From Pseudomonadota bacterium (GTDB lineage Bacteria > Pseudomonadota > Gammaproteobacteria > Burkholderiales > Ferrovaceae): a DNA stretch of 64,000 bases. Shown here piece by piece: positions 56,063 to 64,000 of the stretch. Made by a program: the position numbers and the translations under genes. The DNA is taken from positions 1 through 64,000 of the forward strand of contig JAKABO010000001.1 in the NCBI GenBank assembly GCA_021796835.1, in the 5' to 3' direction. The notes beneath the pieces were generated by a model. That model saw only the letters and a program-made list of their open reading frames with translations. It was not told the DNA's origin and ran no database searches. Each line of letters opens with the position of its first letter. Position 1 is the stretch's first letter.

Positions 56063-57511
56063 ATGGAGATTTTGGTACTGTTGAGTTTTCCATTGCTGGG
56101 CGGGCTTTGGCTGGGCGTCACGGGGCAACGGGCGCGGGCACCGCAGGCTAATCTTCTTTTCAGCCTCGCCACCCTGGGGGCTGCAGCGTTTCTGGCGATG
56201 CGGGTGCTGCGGGAGGGGCGGGTGAGCGCCTGGGATGAACAGTTCGTGGTGGATCCCTTCAACGTCTTTCTGGTGGGGTTGACGGCTTTCGTGGGCACGA
56301 CCACGGCGTGGTTCTCCCGTCCCTACGTGCGAAATGAAGTGCAGCACGGGCGGCTTTCGGAAAACCGGTTGCGCCTTTATCACGGCATGTACCAGGCCTT
56401 CCTGTTCACGTTGCTGGTGGCTTTGACCACCAATAACCTGGGACTGCTGTGGGTGGCCATGGAGGCGGCGACCCTGACCACGGTATTGCTGGTGTCCCTG
56501 TATCGAACTCCGGCCAGTCTGGAAGCGGCCTGGAAATATTTCATTCTGTGCGGGGTCGGCATCGCCCAGGCCCTCTTCGGTACCCTGTTGCTCTATTTTG
56601 CTGCGGAAAAAGTTCTGGGCGAAGGGGGGAATGCCCTGCTCTGGACCCATCTGGCCCAGGTCAAGGGGCAACTGGAGCCCACCATCGTTTCTTTGGCCTT
56701 CGTGTTTCTGCTGGTGGGGTATGGCACCAAAGTAGGACTTGCCCCGCTCCATAACTGGCTGCCCGATGCTCATGCTGAAGGTCCGACGCCCATTTCCGCC
56801 GTGCTGTCCGGCCTGTTGCTCAATGTGGCCCTGTATGCAATATTACGTACCAAGGTACTGGTGGATGGTGCCTTGCACCAACCTTTTGCCGGGCATCTGA
56901 TGATGGGGTTTGGCGTTTTCAGCGTGGTCGTGGCAACGCTTTTTCTGATGCGTCAGAAGGATATCAAGCGTCTTTTTGCCTATTCCTCCATCGAGCACAT
57001 GGGGTTGATGACGTTTGCCTTCGGGATGGGGGGAGCGGTGGCCAATTTTGCCGGACTACTGCACATGACGATGCACTCCCTCACCAAATCAGCCATTTTT
57101 TTTGCCGTGGGACACGCCAGCCAGAAGAGCGGGACACAACTCATGGAGCAGATTCGCGGCTTGATCCGCACCAGCCCTACCATCGGTTGGGGGCTATTGC
57201 TGGGCGCACTGGCCATCCTCGGCATGCCTCCTTTTGGCGTCTTTGCCAGCGAGTTCCTCATCCTGACCACGGCCATGCATGAACAGCCCTGGGCTACCCC
57301 CATTTTGCTGGGTGCTCTGGGCGTGGCTTTTGCGGCGATTCTGGGCAAAGTCCAGCCCATGGTCTTCGGCCCGGCCACCGGACAGCGCCTGCCCCACCCT
57401 CCGGCCATCCTGCCGGTGTTCCTGCACCTGACCCTGGTCCTGATCCTCGGCCTCTATCTGCCGCCGGCCCTGGCGATCTGGTACCGTCAGGCTGCCGCGT
57501 TGCTGGGTTAG
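56063..57511 (+). CDS. HyfF-like proton-translocating antiporter subunit
   Basis: A 482-residue second antiporter-type subunit, shorter than the HyfB-like one and close to NuoM/NuoN length. WVAMEAATLTTVLLVSLYRTPASLEAAWKY has the conserved glutamate. GYGTKVGLAPLHNWLPDAHAEGPTPISAVLSG and YSSIEHMGLMTFAFGMGG contain the key lysine and histidine residues. GMPPFGVFASEF lies near the end. ATG 56063 gives MEILVLLSFPLLGG. It is followed by the large subunit after 2 bp. Confidence 0.9.
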   Translation: MEILVLLSFPLLGGLWLGVTGQRARAPQANLLFSLATLGAAAFLAMRVLREGRVSAWDEQFVVDPFNVFLVGLTAFVGTTTAWFSRPYVRNEVQHGRLSENRLRLYHGMYQAFLFTLLVALTTNNLGLLWVAMEAATLTTVLLVSLYRTPASLEAAWKYFILCGVGIAQALFGTLLLYFAAEKVLGEGGNALLWTHLAQVKGQLEPTIVSLAFVFLLVGYGTKVGLAPLHNWLPDAHAEGPTPISAVLSGLLLNVALYAILRTKVLVDGALHQPFAGHLMMGFGVFSVVVATLFLMRQKDIKRLFAYSSIEHMGLMTFAFGMGGAVANFAGLLHMTMHSLTKSAIFFAVGHASQKSGTQLMEQIRGLIRTSPTIGWGLLLGALAILGMPPFGVFASEFLILTTAMHEQPWATPILLGALGVAFAAILGKVQPMVFGPATGQRLPHPPAILPVFLHLTLVLILGLYLPPALAIWYRQAAALLG

Positions 57512-57513
57512 CC

Positions 57514-59049
57514 GTGACGACCTCGATGCCCATCGTGCGGACCTTGCCGGGCACTGTGCCAGCCTGGCAGGAGACAGTATCCCGGGAGGATCTGCGGAAT
57601 CTCTGTCTGGGGCAAAAGGAACGCGGGGCGCGTCTGGTTTCTCTATGGGGCAGTGACGAAGGGGAAGAAACCTTTGTCCTGCATCTGGCCCTGGCGGTGC
57701 AGGAGGGACTCTGCTGGGTGCGTGTGCCCCTTCCGGCCCGGGATCCCACCTACCCGGCCCTGGATGACGTGTTCGCCAATGCCAATCGTCTGCAACGCGC
57801 CACCCATGATCTGCTGGGCCTGCTTGCCCAGGGGGCTGCGGATGGGCGCCCGTGGCTGCGCCACGACGCCTGGCCCCCCGACCGTTTCCCGTTGCGGAAA
57901 GGAGAAGGCGGAGAGGCTTACCCCCCACGGGTCCGGGAACCCTATCCTTTTGTCACGGTGAGCGGGCAAGGGGTGCATGAAATCCCTGTGGGGCCCGTGC
58001 ATGCCGGCGTCATCGAACCGGGACATTTTCGCTTTTCCGTGGTGGGAGAACGGGTACTGCGTCTCGACACCCAATTGGGGTATACCCACAAGGGGATCGA
58101 GAAACGGGCCGAATCCCTTGCGCCGGCAGAGTTGATCCATCTGGCTGGCAGGGTATCCGGCGACAGTACGGTGGCCGGTGCCTGGGCGACGGCTCAGGCG
58201 CTGGAATCCATTCTGGGACGGCAGATTCCGGAACGGGCCGAATGGCTGCGTGCCCTTTGGCTGGAACGGGAGCGTCTGGTCAACCATCTGGGAGATTTGG
58301 GGTACCTGTGCAACGACGTGGGATTGAGTGCCGGGTTTTCCCTGTTCTGGGCGCTCAAGGAAACTGCCTTGCGCACCCACGAAAGTCTGGTGGGACATCG
58401 TTATCTGCGCGACCAGATCCAACTGGGGGGAGTGGTCCGGGCGTTGACGGCCAGCGACTGCCAATCCCTGCGGGAGGAATGCGTGACTTTGGAGAAGGAA
58501 GTGTACCGGTTGCGGGACCTGTTACAGGAACACGCGGGGGTGCAGGACCGCTATTTGGGCACGGGACGGGTGCCTCCGGAGTTGGCCGCCCGTCTTGGTC
58601 TGGTGGGGTTGGCGGGACGAGCCTCGGCCCAGGCCTGGGATCTGCGTGTATCCTGTCCCACGCCGCCTTATGCGCAGGCTGAAGTGCGCATGGCGACGCG
58701 CACCCAGGGGGATGTGGCGGCAAGGGTGGCTGTGCGCTTCGATGAAATCTTTGAATCCTTGCGCCTGATCCATCATTTTGTCGAACATTTGCCGTCCGGA
58801 CCGAGCCATTGGGACGATTCGCCCCCGCTGTGTGCGGGGATTGGGGTGGGTTGGGTGGAGGGGTGGCGAGGCGAGGTATTCGTCGCTCTGGAAATGGGGG
58901 CTCGAGGGCAGGTGCGGCGCTGGCATCCGGAAGACGTGTCGATGAGCAACTGGCCCGTTCTGGAACATGCGGTGCAGGGCAATATCGTGCCGGATTTTCC
59001 CTTGATCAACAAATCCTTCAACTTGAGTTACAGCGGACAGGATGGATGA
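57514..59049 (+). CDS. Hydrogenase-related large subunit without Ni-Fe ligands (HyfG/Ehr-like)
   Basis: A 511-residue fusion. Residues 1-150 are NuoC-like (ARDPTYPALDDVFANANRLQRATHDLLGL). The rest is NuoD/HycE-like, with GPVHAGVIEPGHFRF at 160-173 and YTHKGIEKRAE at 190-200. In [NiFe] hydrogenases a CxxC pair follows in the position that here reads RVSGDSTVAG (213-222). The C-terminal DPCxxC is also absent; the chain ends NIVPDFPLINKSFNLSYSG. No CxxC exists anywhere, so no Ni-Fe centre can be bound. This matches energy-converting hydrogenase-related (Ehr) complexes. Starts at GTG 57514; ATG 57526 is an alternative. Confidence 0.88.
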   Translation: MTTSMPIVRTLPGTVPAWQETVSREDLRNLCLGQKERGARLVSLWGSDEGEETFVLHLALAVQEGLCWVRVPLPARDPTYPALDDVFANANRLQRATHDLLGLLAQGAADGRPWLRHDAWPPDRFPLRKGEGGEAYPPRVREPYPFVTVSGQGVHEIPVGPVHAGVIEPGHFRFSVVGERVLRLDTQLGYTHKGIEKRAESLAPAELIHLAGRVSGDSTVAGAWATAQALESILGRQIPERAEWLRALWLERERLVNHLGDLGYLCNDVGLSAGFSLFWALKETALRTHESLVGHRYLRDQIQLGGVVRALTASDCQSLREECVTLEKEVYRLRDLLQEHAGVQDRYLGTGRVPPELAARLGLVGLAGRASAQAWDLRVSCPTPPYAQAEVRMATRTQGDVAARVAVRFDEIFESLRLIHHFVEHLPSGPSHWDDSPPLCAGIGVGWVEGWRGEVFVALEMGARGQVRRWHPEDVSMSNWPVLEHAVQGNIVPDFPLINKSFNLSYSGQDG

Positions 59050-59573
59050 TGGCCAATATTTTGAGCGAGATTTTACGCCATGGGCTGCGCAGTGAATCTT
59101 TTTCCTGGCCGCAGGCTGATCTGGATACCTGGCAACAGGCCTTGTGGCAGCGCTTCGGGCGGGCCCTGGTGATTCGGCATGTGGACGCGGGGTCGTGCAA
59201 CGGCTGCGAACTGGAAATCCATGCGCTCAATGCCCCCCAGTACAACCTGACCGGGTTGGGTCTGCGTTTTTCTGCCAGTCCGCGCCATGCCGATCTGTTG
59301 TTGGTGACGGGCCCCGTTTCCCGTCACATGGAGGAGGCTCTGCGCCGTACCTACGCGGCATTGCCGGAACCTCGCTGGGTGGTGGCGGTCGGGGACTGCG
59401 GGCACGATGGGGGGTGTTTTGGGGAATCCTATGCCTGTCTGGGTGGGGTTCGTCGGGTCATTCCGGTGGACGTGGTGGTGGTGGGGTGCCCCCCGACCCC
59501 GCTGCAACTGCTGGAAGGGATCTGGCGGGCAGTGACGAGCGCCAGAGACTCGACCCCACGCCAGCCAGAATGA
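59046..59573 (+). CDS. Hydrogenase-related small subunit (HyfI/NuoB-like)
   Basis: A 175-residue NuoB-type subunit that keeps all four ligands of the proximal [4Fe-4S] cluster: C51 and C54 in CNGCE, C118 in GDCGHDGG and C148 in GCPPTP. It should pass electrons to or from the large subunit. It overlaps the large-subunit stop by ATGA. Its last 116 bases are also read on the opposite strand as the tail of an EamA transporter. The GCPPTP motif lies in that shared part, so the frame is genuine to its end. Confidence 0.92.
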   Translation: MMANILSEILRHGLRSESFSWPQADLDTWQQALWQRFGRALVIRHVDAGSCNGCELEIHALNAPQYNLTGLGLRFSASPRHADLLLVTGPVSRHMEEALRRTYAALPEPRWVVAVGDCGHDGGCFGESYACLGGVRRVIPVDVVVVGCPPTPLQLLEGIWRAVTSARDSTPRQPE

Positions 59574-60402
59574 CCACTCCGATGCCGAGCCAGGTTGTCA
59601 GGGAGGGACGTTCGGTAAAAAATACCATTCCCAGCAGGGTGGAAAAGACGATGGTGCCATAGGCCAGGTTGGCAACCACCAGGGTCACACCGGTGCGGTA
59701 GGCGCGCGTCATGGTGAGTTGCCCGAGCGTGGCAAACAACCCCAGTCCGGCCAGGATGGACAGGGAATGCAGGGACCAGGCATGGGTGGGTTGAAAAGGC
59801 AGGGTCAGGCCGGTCACCACGGTGGAAAGGGTGGTGAAATAAAACACGACCCGCCAGTCCGGTTCGCCCAGACGGGCCATGCTGCGAATCTGGGCGTAGG
59901 AAAGTCCGGCGCCCATGCCCGATAGAAGCCCAATCAATGCATAGGCCCACTGTTGTGGAGTCAGATGGGGTTGCAATAACAGGATCACGCCCCCGAACCC
60001 CAGTCCCAGAAGCCCCAGTAACCCGGGGCGGGAGTCATGGGGATGGGTGAAATGCAGGATGGCCGCCAGAAAGAGGGGAGAGGTGTAGTTGAGGGTGACG
60101 GCGGTGGCCAGGGGCAAATGGGCCAGGGCCAGGAAGTATAGCCAGAGAGAAATCAGCCCGGATAAACTGCGTCCCAGGTGGCGGAACCAATGTACCGTGG
60201 CGTAGGCCCCGAGGGGCTGACGGGCGACGATCAGGAGGAAGAGCATGCCAAACAGTGAACGGTAAAATACCAGTTCAGAGGCACTGAAATCCTGCGCGCC
60301 CCACTTGACAAAGACTCCCATCAGAGCAAAGTTCAGACCCGCCACCAGCATCCAGAGGGAGCCCGAAAGGGTGGGGCGGTGCTCGGGAATCGTCGTGGTC
60401 AC
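59458..60402 (-). CDS. EamA/DMT-family transporter
   Basis: A 314-residue inner-membrane transporter with ten helices in two EamA repeats, starting LWMLVAGLNFALMGVFVKWGAQDFSASELVFYRS. The first repeat has LNYTSPLFLAAI; the second ends with LGIGVVILAGV near residue 284. The substrate is unknown; relatives export amino acids or metabolites. After the tenth helix a tail of about 30 residues, rich in Ser, Ala and Pro, is encoded antisense to the hyfI-like gene (116-bp overlap). Confidence 0.85.
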   Translation of the reverse strand: MTTTIPEHRPTLSGSLWMLVAGLNFALMGVFVKWGAQDFSASELVFYRSLFGMLFLLIVARQPLGAYATVHWFRHLGRSLSGLISLWLYFLALAHLPLATAVTLNYTSPLFLAAILHFTHPHDSRPGLLGLLGLGFGGVILLLQPHLTPQQWAYALIGLLSGMGAGLSYAQIRSMARLGEPDWRVVFYFTTLSTVVTGLTLPFQPTHAWSLHSLSILAGLGLFATLGQLTMTRAYRTGVTLVVANLAYGTIVFSTLLGMVFFTERPSLTTWLGIGVVILAGVGSSLWRSSLPARSLPAVAAGSGGTPPPPRPPE

Positions 60403-60558
60403 AGGGAGATCGGTCCAGAGGGGGAGGAGGGGGCATTATAAGCCGAGATTTTCTTGCGTACTGTAACCACCCCGACTCCGGCGAGTCTAATTGTGACTTA
60501 AGATCGAGGGTTCATGATGTTCGTTTTTCCGAAGGAGACGCAGCCGGGAAGAACCATT

Positions 60559-60591
60559 TGTTACAATCGCAAAAGTGCCCGTTGATATAAT
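60559..60591 (+). promoter_or_regulatory. Two overlapping extended -10 promoters before the neuB-like gene
   Basis: TGTTACAAT (60559-60567) and TGATATAAT (60583-60591) both have the TG extension and five or six of six matches in the hexamer. They lie 62 and 38 bases before ATG 60629, within the 226-bp gap that also serves the divergent transporter. No clear -35 is seen. Confidence 0.5.
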
Positions 60592-60628
60592 TGACTGGTA
60601 CAAATTACCACTCATACAGGACCCGTTC

Positions 60629-61672
60629 ATGAGAATTTCTGACTATGACATCGGTCCGGATCACCCTCCTTTCGTTATCGCCGAGGTCGCTCAAAGCCAT
60701 GAGGGCAGTCTGGGGCAGGCCATGGCTTTTATCGAAGTGGCTGCCGAGTGCGGGGTGCAGGCCGTCAAATTTCAAACTCATCTGGCCGCAGAAGAAAGTA
60801 CGGTGCACGAACCCTGGCGCGTTCCTTTCAGCCTGCAGGATCGTTCCCGTTATGACTACTGGCAGCGTATGGAATTTACGTTTGAACAGTGGAAGATACT
60901 CAAACATCACGCAGAGCGTCATGGCCTGGTGTTTTTGAGCAGTCCTTTTTCCGTTCGTGCCTGTGAATGGCTCGACGCCCTGGGTATGGTGGCCTGGAAA
61001 ATCGCCTCCGGTGAGGTTCATAACCCGGAATTGCTGGAATGGGTGGGACGCACCGGAAAACCCGTCCTGCTCTCCAGTGGCCTGATGGCCTCCGAAGATT
61101 TACTGACCCTGGCACAAGAATTCCAGCGTCGCGGTTCATCCGTGGCGCTGATGCACTGTACCAGCCGTTATCCCACCCCCCCGCAGGAGGTGGGCCTCAA
61201 TCTGCTGGAAACCTTGCTCGAGGCGGAGCCTGCCTTTCCGGTCGGGTTGTCCGATCATTCGGCCTCGCCTGTTCCAGGGATCGTGGCGACTTATCTGGGC
61301 GCCTCACTCCTGGAAGTTCATCTGACGTTGCATGAACGCATGTTCGGACCGGATGTTCCGGCCTCCCTTACCCCCCCCGGGCTAAAAGCGCTGGTGGATG
61401 GTGCGCTCTTCGCCTGGAGTATGCGTACCTCGCCCGTCCTGAAGTCCGTACAACTCGAACGATTGGGTTTTGATCCTGCCATTTTCGGGCGATCCTGGGT
61501 GACCACCCAGGATCTGCCGGCCGGACATTCCCTGACACGTTCCGATCTGGCTTTCAAGAAACCGGGAGGGGGGTTGGGTTACGAAGCGTTGCCTCGCCTT
61601 CTCGGCCAGGTACTGGCCCACGCGCTTCCCAAAGATCATTTCATGGAACTCAATGATGTCCGTTGCCCGTAA
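60629..61672 (+). CDS. NeuB-family sialic/legionaminic acid synthase-like protein
   Basis: A 347-residue protein. The N-terminal TIM barrel starts FVIAEVAQSHEGSLGQAMAFIEVAAECGVQAVKFQTH. Then come FLSSPFSVRACEWLDALG, KIASGEV and HCTSRYPTPPQEVGLN, followed by LSDHSAS. A C-terminal SAF (antifreeze-like) domain has TTQDLPAGHSLTRSDLAFKKPG. These are the marks of enzymes that condense PEP with a six-carbon amino sugar into a nine-carbon sugar. ATG 60629 follows AGGA; a GTG 18 codons earlier lacks support. The neuC-like gene overlaps its 3' end. The exact product (neuraminate or legionaminate type) is undecided. Confidence 0.85.
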   Translation: MRISDYDIGPDHPPFVIAEVAQSHEGSLGQAMAFIEVAAECGVQAVKFQTHLAAEESTVHEPWRVPFSLQDRSRYDYWQRMEFTFEQWKILKHHAERHGLVFLSSPFSVRACEWLDALGMVAWKIASGEVHNPELLEWVGRTGKPVLLSSGLMASEDLLTLAQEFQRRGSSVALMHCTSRYPTPPQEVGLNLLETLLEAEPAFPVGLSDHSASPVPGIVATYLGASLLEVHLTLHERMFGPDVPASLTPPGLKALVDGALFAWSMRTSPVLKSVQLERLGFDPAIFGRSWVTTQDLPAGHSLTRSDLAFKKPGGGLGYEALPRLLGQVLAHALPKDHFMELNDVRCP

Positions 61673-62819
61673 AATCCTTGTTGCCATCACCGCCCGTCCC
61701 AGTTATTCCCGAATCCGAAGCACCCTGCAAGCCTTGAATCGACTGGAACGGGTTGATTTACATTGCCTTTGTTCCGGTTCTGCACTTTCTGACCGACATG
61801 GCCGGGTGGCTGACCTGATCCGCGAAGACGGATTTCATGTGGCAGCGGAAGGGGAGACGCTGGTTCCGGGAAATGACCCTGGGCGGATGGCGGAAACGAC
61901 GGCGCAGACCATTTTATTTACGACGCGCCACCTGGAGACCCATCGTCCCGATTGGGTCATCACCATCGCCGATCGCTATGAGACGCTCGGGACGGCAGTG
62001 GCTACGTCCTATTTGGGGATTCCCCTGATTCATGTGCAAGGTGGGGAAATCACCGGAAATATCGATGAGCGGGTACGTCATGCCGTGACCAAGTTATCCG
62101 ACATTCATCTGGTGGCCAATGCCCAGGCGGCAGCGCGTCTCATGCGCATGGGGGAACACCCGGACAGTATCTATGTGACCGGATGTCCCTCCATCGATCT
62201 GGCGCGGGAAGCCTGCCAGATCTCTCTGGATGACCTGGCACTGGCGCTGGTTGGGCAGGAGGGATTGGATCATTTCGACCTCGAGGGCGAATTCATCATG
62301 GTATTGCAGCATGCGGATACCACGGAGCATGAGTCCAGTTATCGCCACATGATGATGACCCTGCAGGTGGTCAGCGCCAGTGGTTTGCCTTTCGTGGTCT
62401 TCAACCCCAACAGCGATGCAGGATCGGAAGCCACCTCCCGGGCAGTGACCGATTTCCGGCGCGATCATCCTCATGCGCCCATGGGAATGATCACCAATCT
62501 GGAAGGGCGCCTGTTCTTGCGTTTATTGCGTCAGGCGCGCTGCTTGATCGGTAATTCCAGTGTGGGGATCCGCGAATGCGCTTTTCTGGGTACGCCGGTG
62601 GTGAATCTGGGCGAGCGTCAGAATGGGCGGGAACGTGCCAGCAACGTGCGCGACAGCCCCTGGAAACCCCAGGCCATGGCACAGGCCCTGGCCTACCAGT
62701 TGCAACAGAGTTATGCCGGGAGCCAGATCTACGGTTCAGGTCACTCGGGAGAGTTGATGGCTGATATCATTGCCCATCTGCCTCTCCCCCGTAAAAAGCG
62801 CTTTCATGACCCCGCCTGA
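61653..62819 (+). CDS. UDP-N-acetylglucosamine 2-epimerase (hydrolysing), NeuC-like
   Basis: A 388-residue GT-B-fold enzyme that releases UDP and forms the free N-acetylmannosamine-type sugar used by NeuB. It begins RKILVAITARPSYSRIRSTLQAL. DWVITIADRYETLGTAVATSYLGIPLIHVQGGEITGNIDE follows, and CLIGNSSVGIRECAFLGTPVVNLGERQNGRER carries the UDP-binding part. The start (ATG ATG) lies 20 bp before the neuB-like stop in another frame. No CMP-sugar synthetase or aminotransferase follows; the next gene is convergent glgP. Confidence 0.85.
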   Translation: MMSVARKILVAITARPSYSRIRSTLQALNRLERVDLHCLCSGSALSDRHGRVADLIREDGFHVAAEGETLVPGNDPGRMAETTAQTILFTTRHLETHRPDWVITIADRYETLGTAVATSYLGIPLIHVQGGEITGNIDERVRHAVTKLSDIHLVANAQAAARLMRMGEHPDSIYVTGCPSIDLAREACQISLDDLALALVGQEGLDHFDLEGEFIMVLQHADTTEHESSYRHMMMTLQVVSASGLPFVVFNPNSDAGSEATSRAVTDFRRDHPHAPMGMITNLEGRLFLRLLRQARCLIGNSSVGIRECAFLGTPVVNLGERQNGRERASNVRDSPWKPQAMAQALAYQLQQSYAGSQIYGSGHSGELMADIIAHLPLPRKKRFHDPA

Positions 62820-62839
62820 TTCGACGGGAATCCGGCGGT

Positions 62840-64000
62840 TCAGTGGTTCAGATGCCAGATGTTTCGGGCGTATTCCTGAATGCACCGGTCGCTGGAGAAA
62901 ACCCCCATGTGTGCAACATTGAGGATGGAGCGCCGGGTCCATTCCGTGGGGTTGCGGTAGACATCGTCCACCCGTTCCTGGGCGGCGATGTAGGCTTCGT
63001 AATCCGCCAGCAGGAAAAATCGGTCGCGGGTGGTGAGTTCTTCCACGATGGGCGCGAAGCGATGGGGCTGGTCGGGGGAAAAATACCCCTGGGCCACCAT
63101 GTCCAGGACTTGGCGTAACTCATCGTGGGTATGGACCAATTCCTGTGGGTGGTAACCGCTTTTTTGAAGTTGTGCGATCTGCTCGGCAGTCTCTCCGAAC
63201 ACGAAGAAGTTATCCCATCCCACGGCTTGCCCAATTTCGATGTTGGCTCCGTCCAGGGTCCCCAGGGTGAGGGCGCCGTTGAGCGCCAGTTTCATGTTGC
63301 CCGTTCCTGAGGCCTCGGTACCGGCAGTGGAGATTTGTTCCGACAGTTCGGCGGCAGGAATGAGACGCAGGGCAATGGTGACATTGTAATTGGGAATGAA
63401 GACGACCTTGAGCCGGTCGTTAACCAGGGGGTCGTTGTTGACGACTTCGGCCACGGCGTGGATCAGGGCAATGATGCGCTTGGCTGCGACGTAGCCGGGG
63501 GCCGCCTTGCCGCTGAAGATGACGGTACGAGGGACCATGTGATCACCTTGTCCCGAACGCAAGCGATTGTAGCGGGTGATGACCCCCAGTACATTGAGCA
63601 GTTGACGCTTGTATTCGTGAATTCGTTTGACCTGTACGTCAAACAGGGTCTCGGGATCGAGCGTCATGCCGTGGCGGTGGAGCAGATATGTGGCCAGGGC
63701 CTCTTTATTAGCCTGTTTCACCGCTTTGAAACGATGCTGGAATGTTTCATCGTCGGCCCGATGGGCCAGTGCCGAGAGTTGGGACAGATCATTTTTCCAG
63801 GCTTCGCCCAGAGTCTCCGAAAGCAGGGCCGAAAGACGGAAATTGGCTTCATTGAGCCAGCGTCGTGGCGTGATCCCATTGGTGACATTGAGGATCTTGC
63901 CCGGATAGAGGGCATCGAATTCGGCAAAGGTCGTGGTCTTGAGCAACTGGGTATGTAACTGGGCGACCCCGTTGACATGATGGCTTCCGACGATGGACAG
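62840..64000 (-). CDS. glgP: Glycogen/starch phosphorylase, C-terminal part (5' end outside window)
   Basis: The C-terminal 386 residues of a glycogen phosphorylase, which releases glucose 1-phosphate from alpha-1,4-glucans. The frame stays open to the window edge, beginning LSIVGSHHVNGVAQLHTQLLK. Motifs include NGITPRRWL, VIFSGKAAPGYVAAKRII and LKVVFIPNYNVTIA. The PLP lysine is in GTEASGTGNMKLALNGA. A final YARNIWHLNH is typical. It is convergent with the neuC-like gene, 20 bp apart. The N-terminal half and start are not visible. Confidence 0.96.
   Translation of the reverse strand: MSIVGSHHVNGVAQLHTQLLKTTTFAEFDALYPGKILNVTNGITPRRWLNEANFRLSALLSETLGEAWKNDLSQLSALAHRADDETFQHRFKAVKQANKEALATYLLHRHGMTLDPETLFDVQVKRIHEYKRQLLNVLGVITRYNRLRSGQGDHMVPRTVIFSGKAAPGYVAAKRIIALIHAVAEVVNNDPLVNDRLKVVFIPNYNVTIALRLIPAAELSEQISTAGTEASGTGNMKLALNGALTLGTLDGANIEIGQAVGWDNFFVFGETAEQIAQLQKSGYHPQELVHTHDELRQVLDMVAQGYFSPDQPHRFAPIVEELTTRDRFFLLADYEAYIAAQERVDDVYRNPTEWTRRSILNVAHMGVFSSDRCIQEYARNIWHLNH

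Noticed and set aside
57514..59573. Calling the hyf-like operon an active hydrogenase-4
   Set aside because: The large subunit lacks both cysteine pairs for the Ni-Fe centre and no maturation gene is present in the window.

Overview
The window is a compact, GC-rich (roughly 60%) bacterial chromosome segment that is almost entirely coding, with no phage, insertion sequence or CRISPR array. Gene content and order point to a betaproteobacterium. The main clues are the EarP/EF-P rhamnosylation pair, the leuB-asd-truA-trpF-trpB-trpA-accD block, the hfq-hflX-hflK-hflC-DUF2065-hisZ-purA block, and the tRNA-Leu-rnr-rlmB-rpsF-priB-rpsR-rplI-dnaB-radA block. A Nitrosomonadales or Ferrovum-like autotroph would fit, but the sequence alone does not settle genus.

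Layout. 1-5.4 kb: end of an outer-membrane barrel, a GlcG-like protein, earP, efp, an esterase, dadA and ppa. 5.4-10.7 kb: bioC and bioB, comF, trmL, gpsA, secB, grxC and a cysteine-free rhodanese. 10.8-18.3 kb: alkA-like glycosylase, gpmA-envC-ctpA-moeB, tsaD, a DUF3455-like lipoprotein and an SDR. 18.4-29.1 kb: leucine, lysine/threonine and tryptophan biosynthesis, accD, a SPOR protein, cvpA (inverted against its usual direction), purF and metZ. 29.1-36.6 kb: a five-gene, translationally coupled tripartite RND efflux and two-component operon. 36.6-43.8 kb: tRNA-Val, hfq to purA, a 69-residue stand-alone histidine-kinase dimerisation domain, and a convergent HTH-receiver protein. 43.9-51.3 kb: tRNA-Leu, rnr, rlmB, the rpsF ribosomal-protein operon, dnaB and radA. 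51.3-60.4 kb: a degenerate SDR, a ribbon-helix-helix protein heading a hyfBCEFGI-like operon, and an EamA exporter. 60.6-64 kb: a neuB/neuC-like pair and the C-terminal part of a glycogen phosphorylase.

The most interesting region is 52.2-59.6 kb. It encodes a membrane complex related to group 4 hydrogenases and complex I. Its large subunit lacks both cysteine pairs that hold the Ni-Fe site, while the small subunit keeps its four Fe-S ligands. This matches the energy-converting hydrogenase-related (Ehr) class, whose reaction is not established. No ferredoxin subunit or maturation gene lies nearby, and a small DNA-binding protein heads the operon. A second candidate system is the DHp-only protein at 42.9 kb facing an HTH-REC protein, which looks like a two-component pair reduced to its phosphotransfer parts.

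Other observations include two enzymes that have lost catalytic residues, a 116-bp antisense overlap of two convergent genes, divergent transcription from a tRNA promoter that covers the rnr start, and a leader with two hairpins before rpsF. All starts, functions and promoter calls are by eye; no database search was run.
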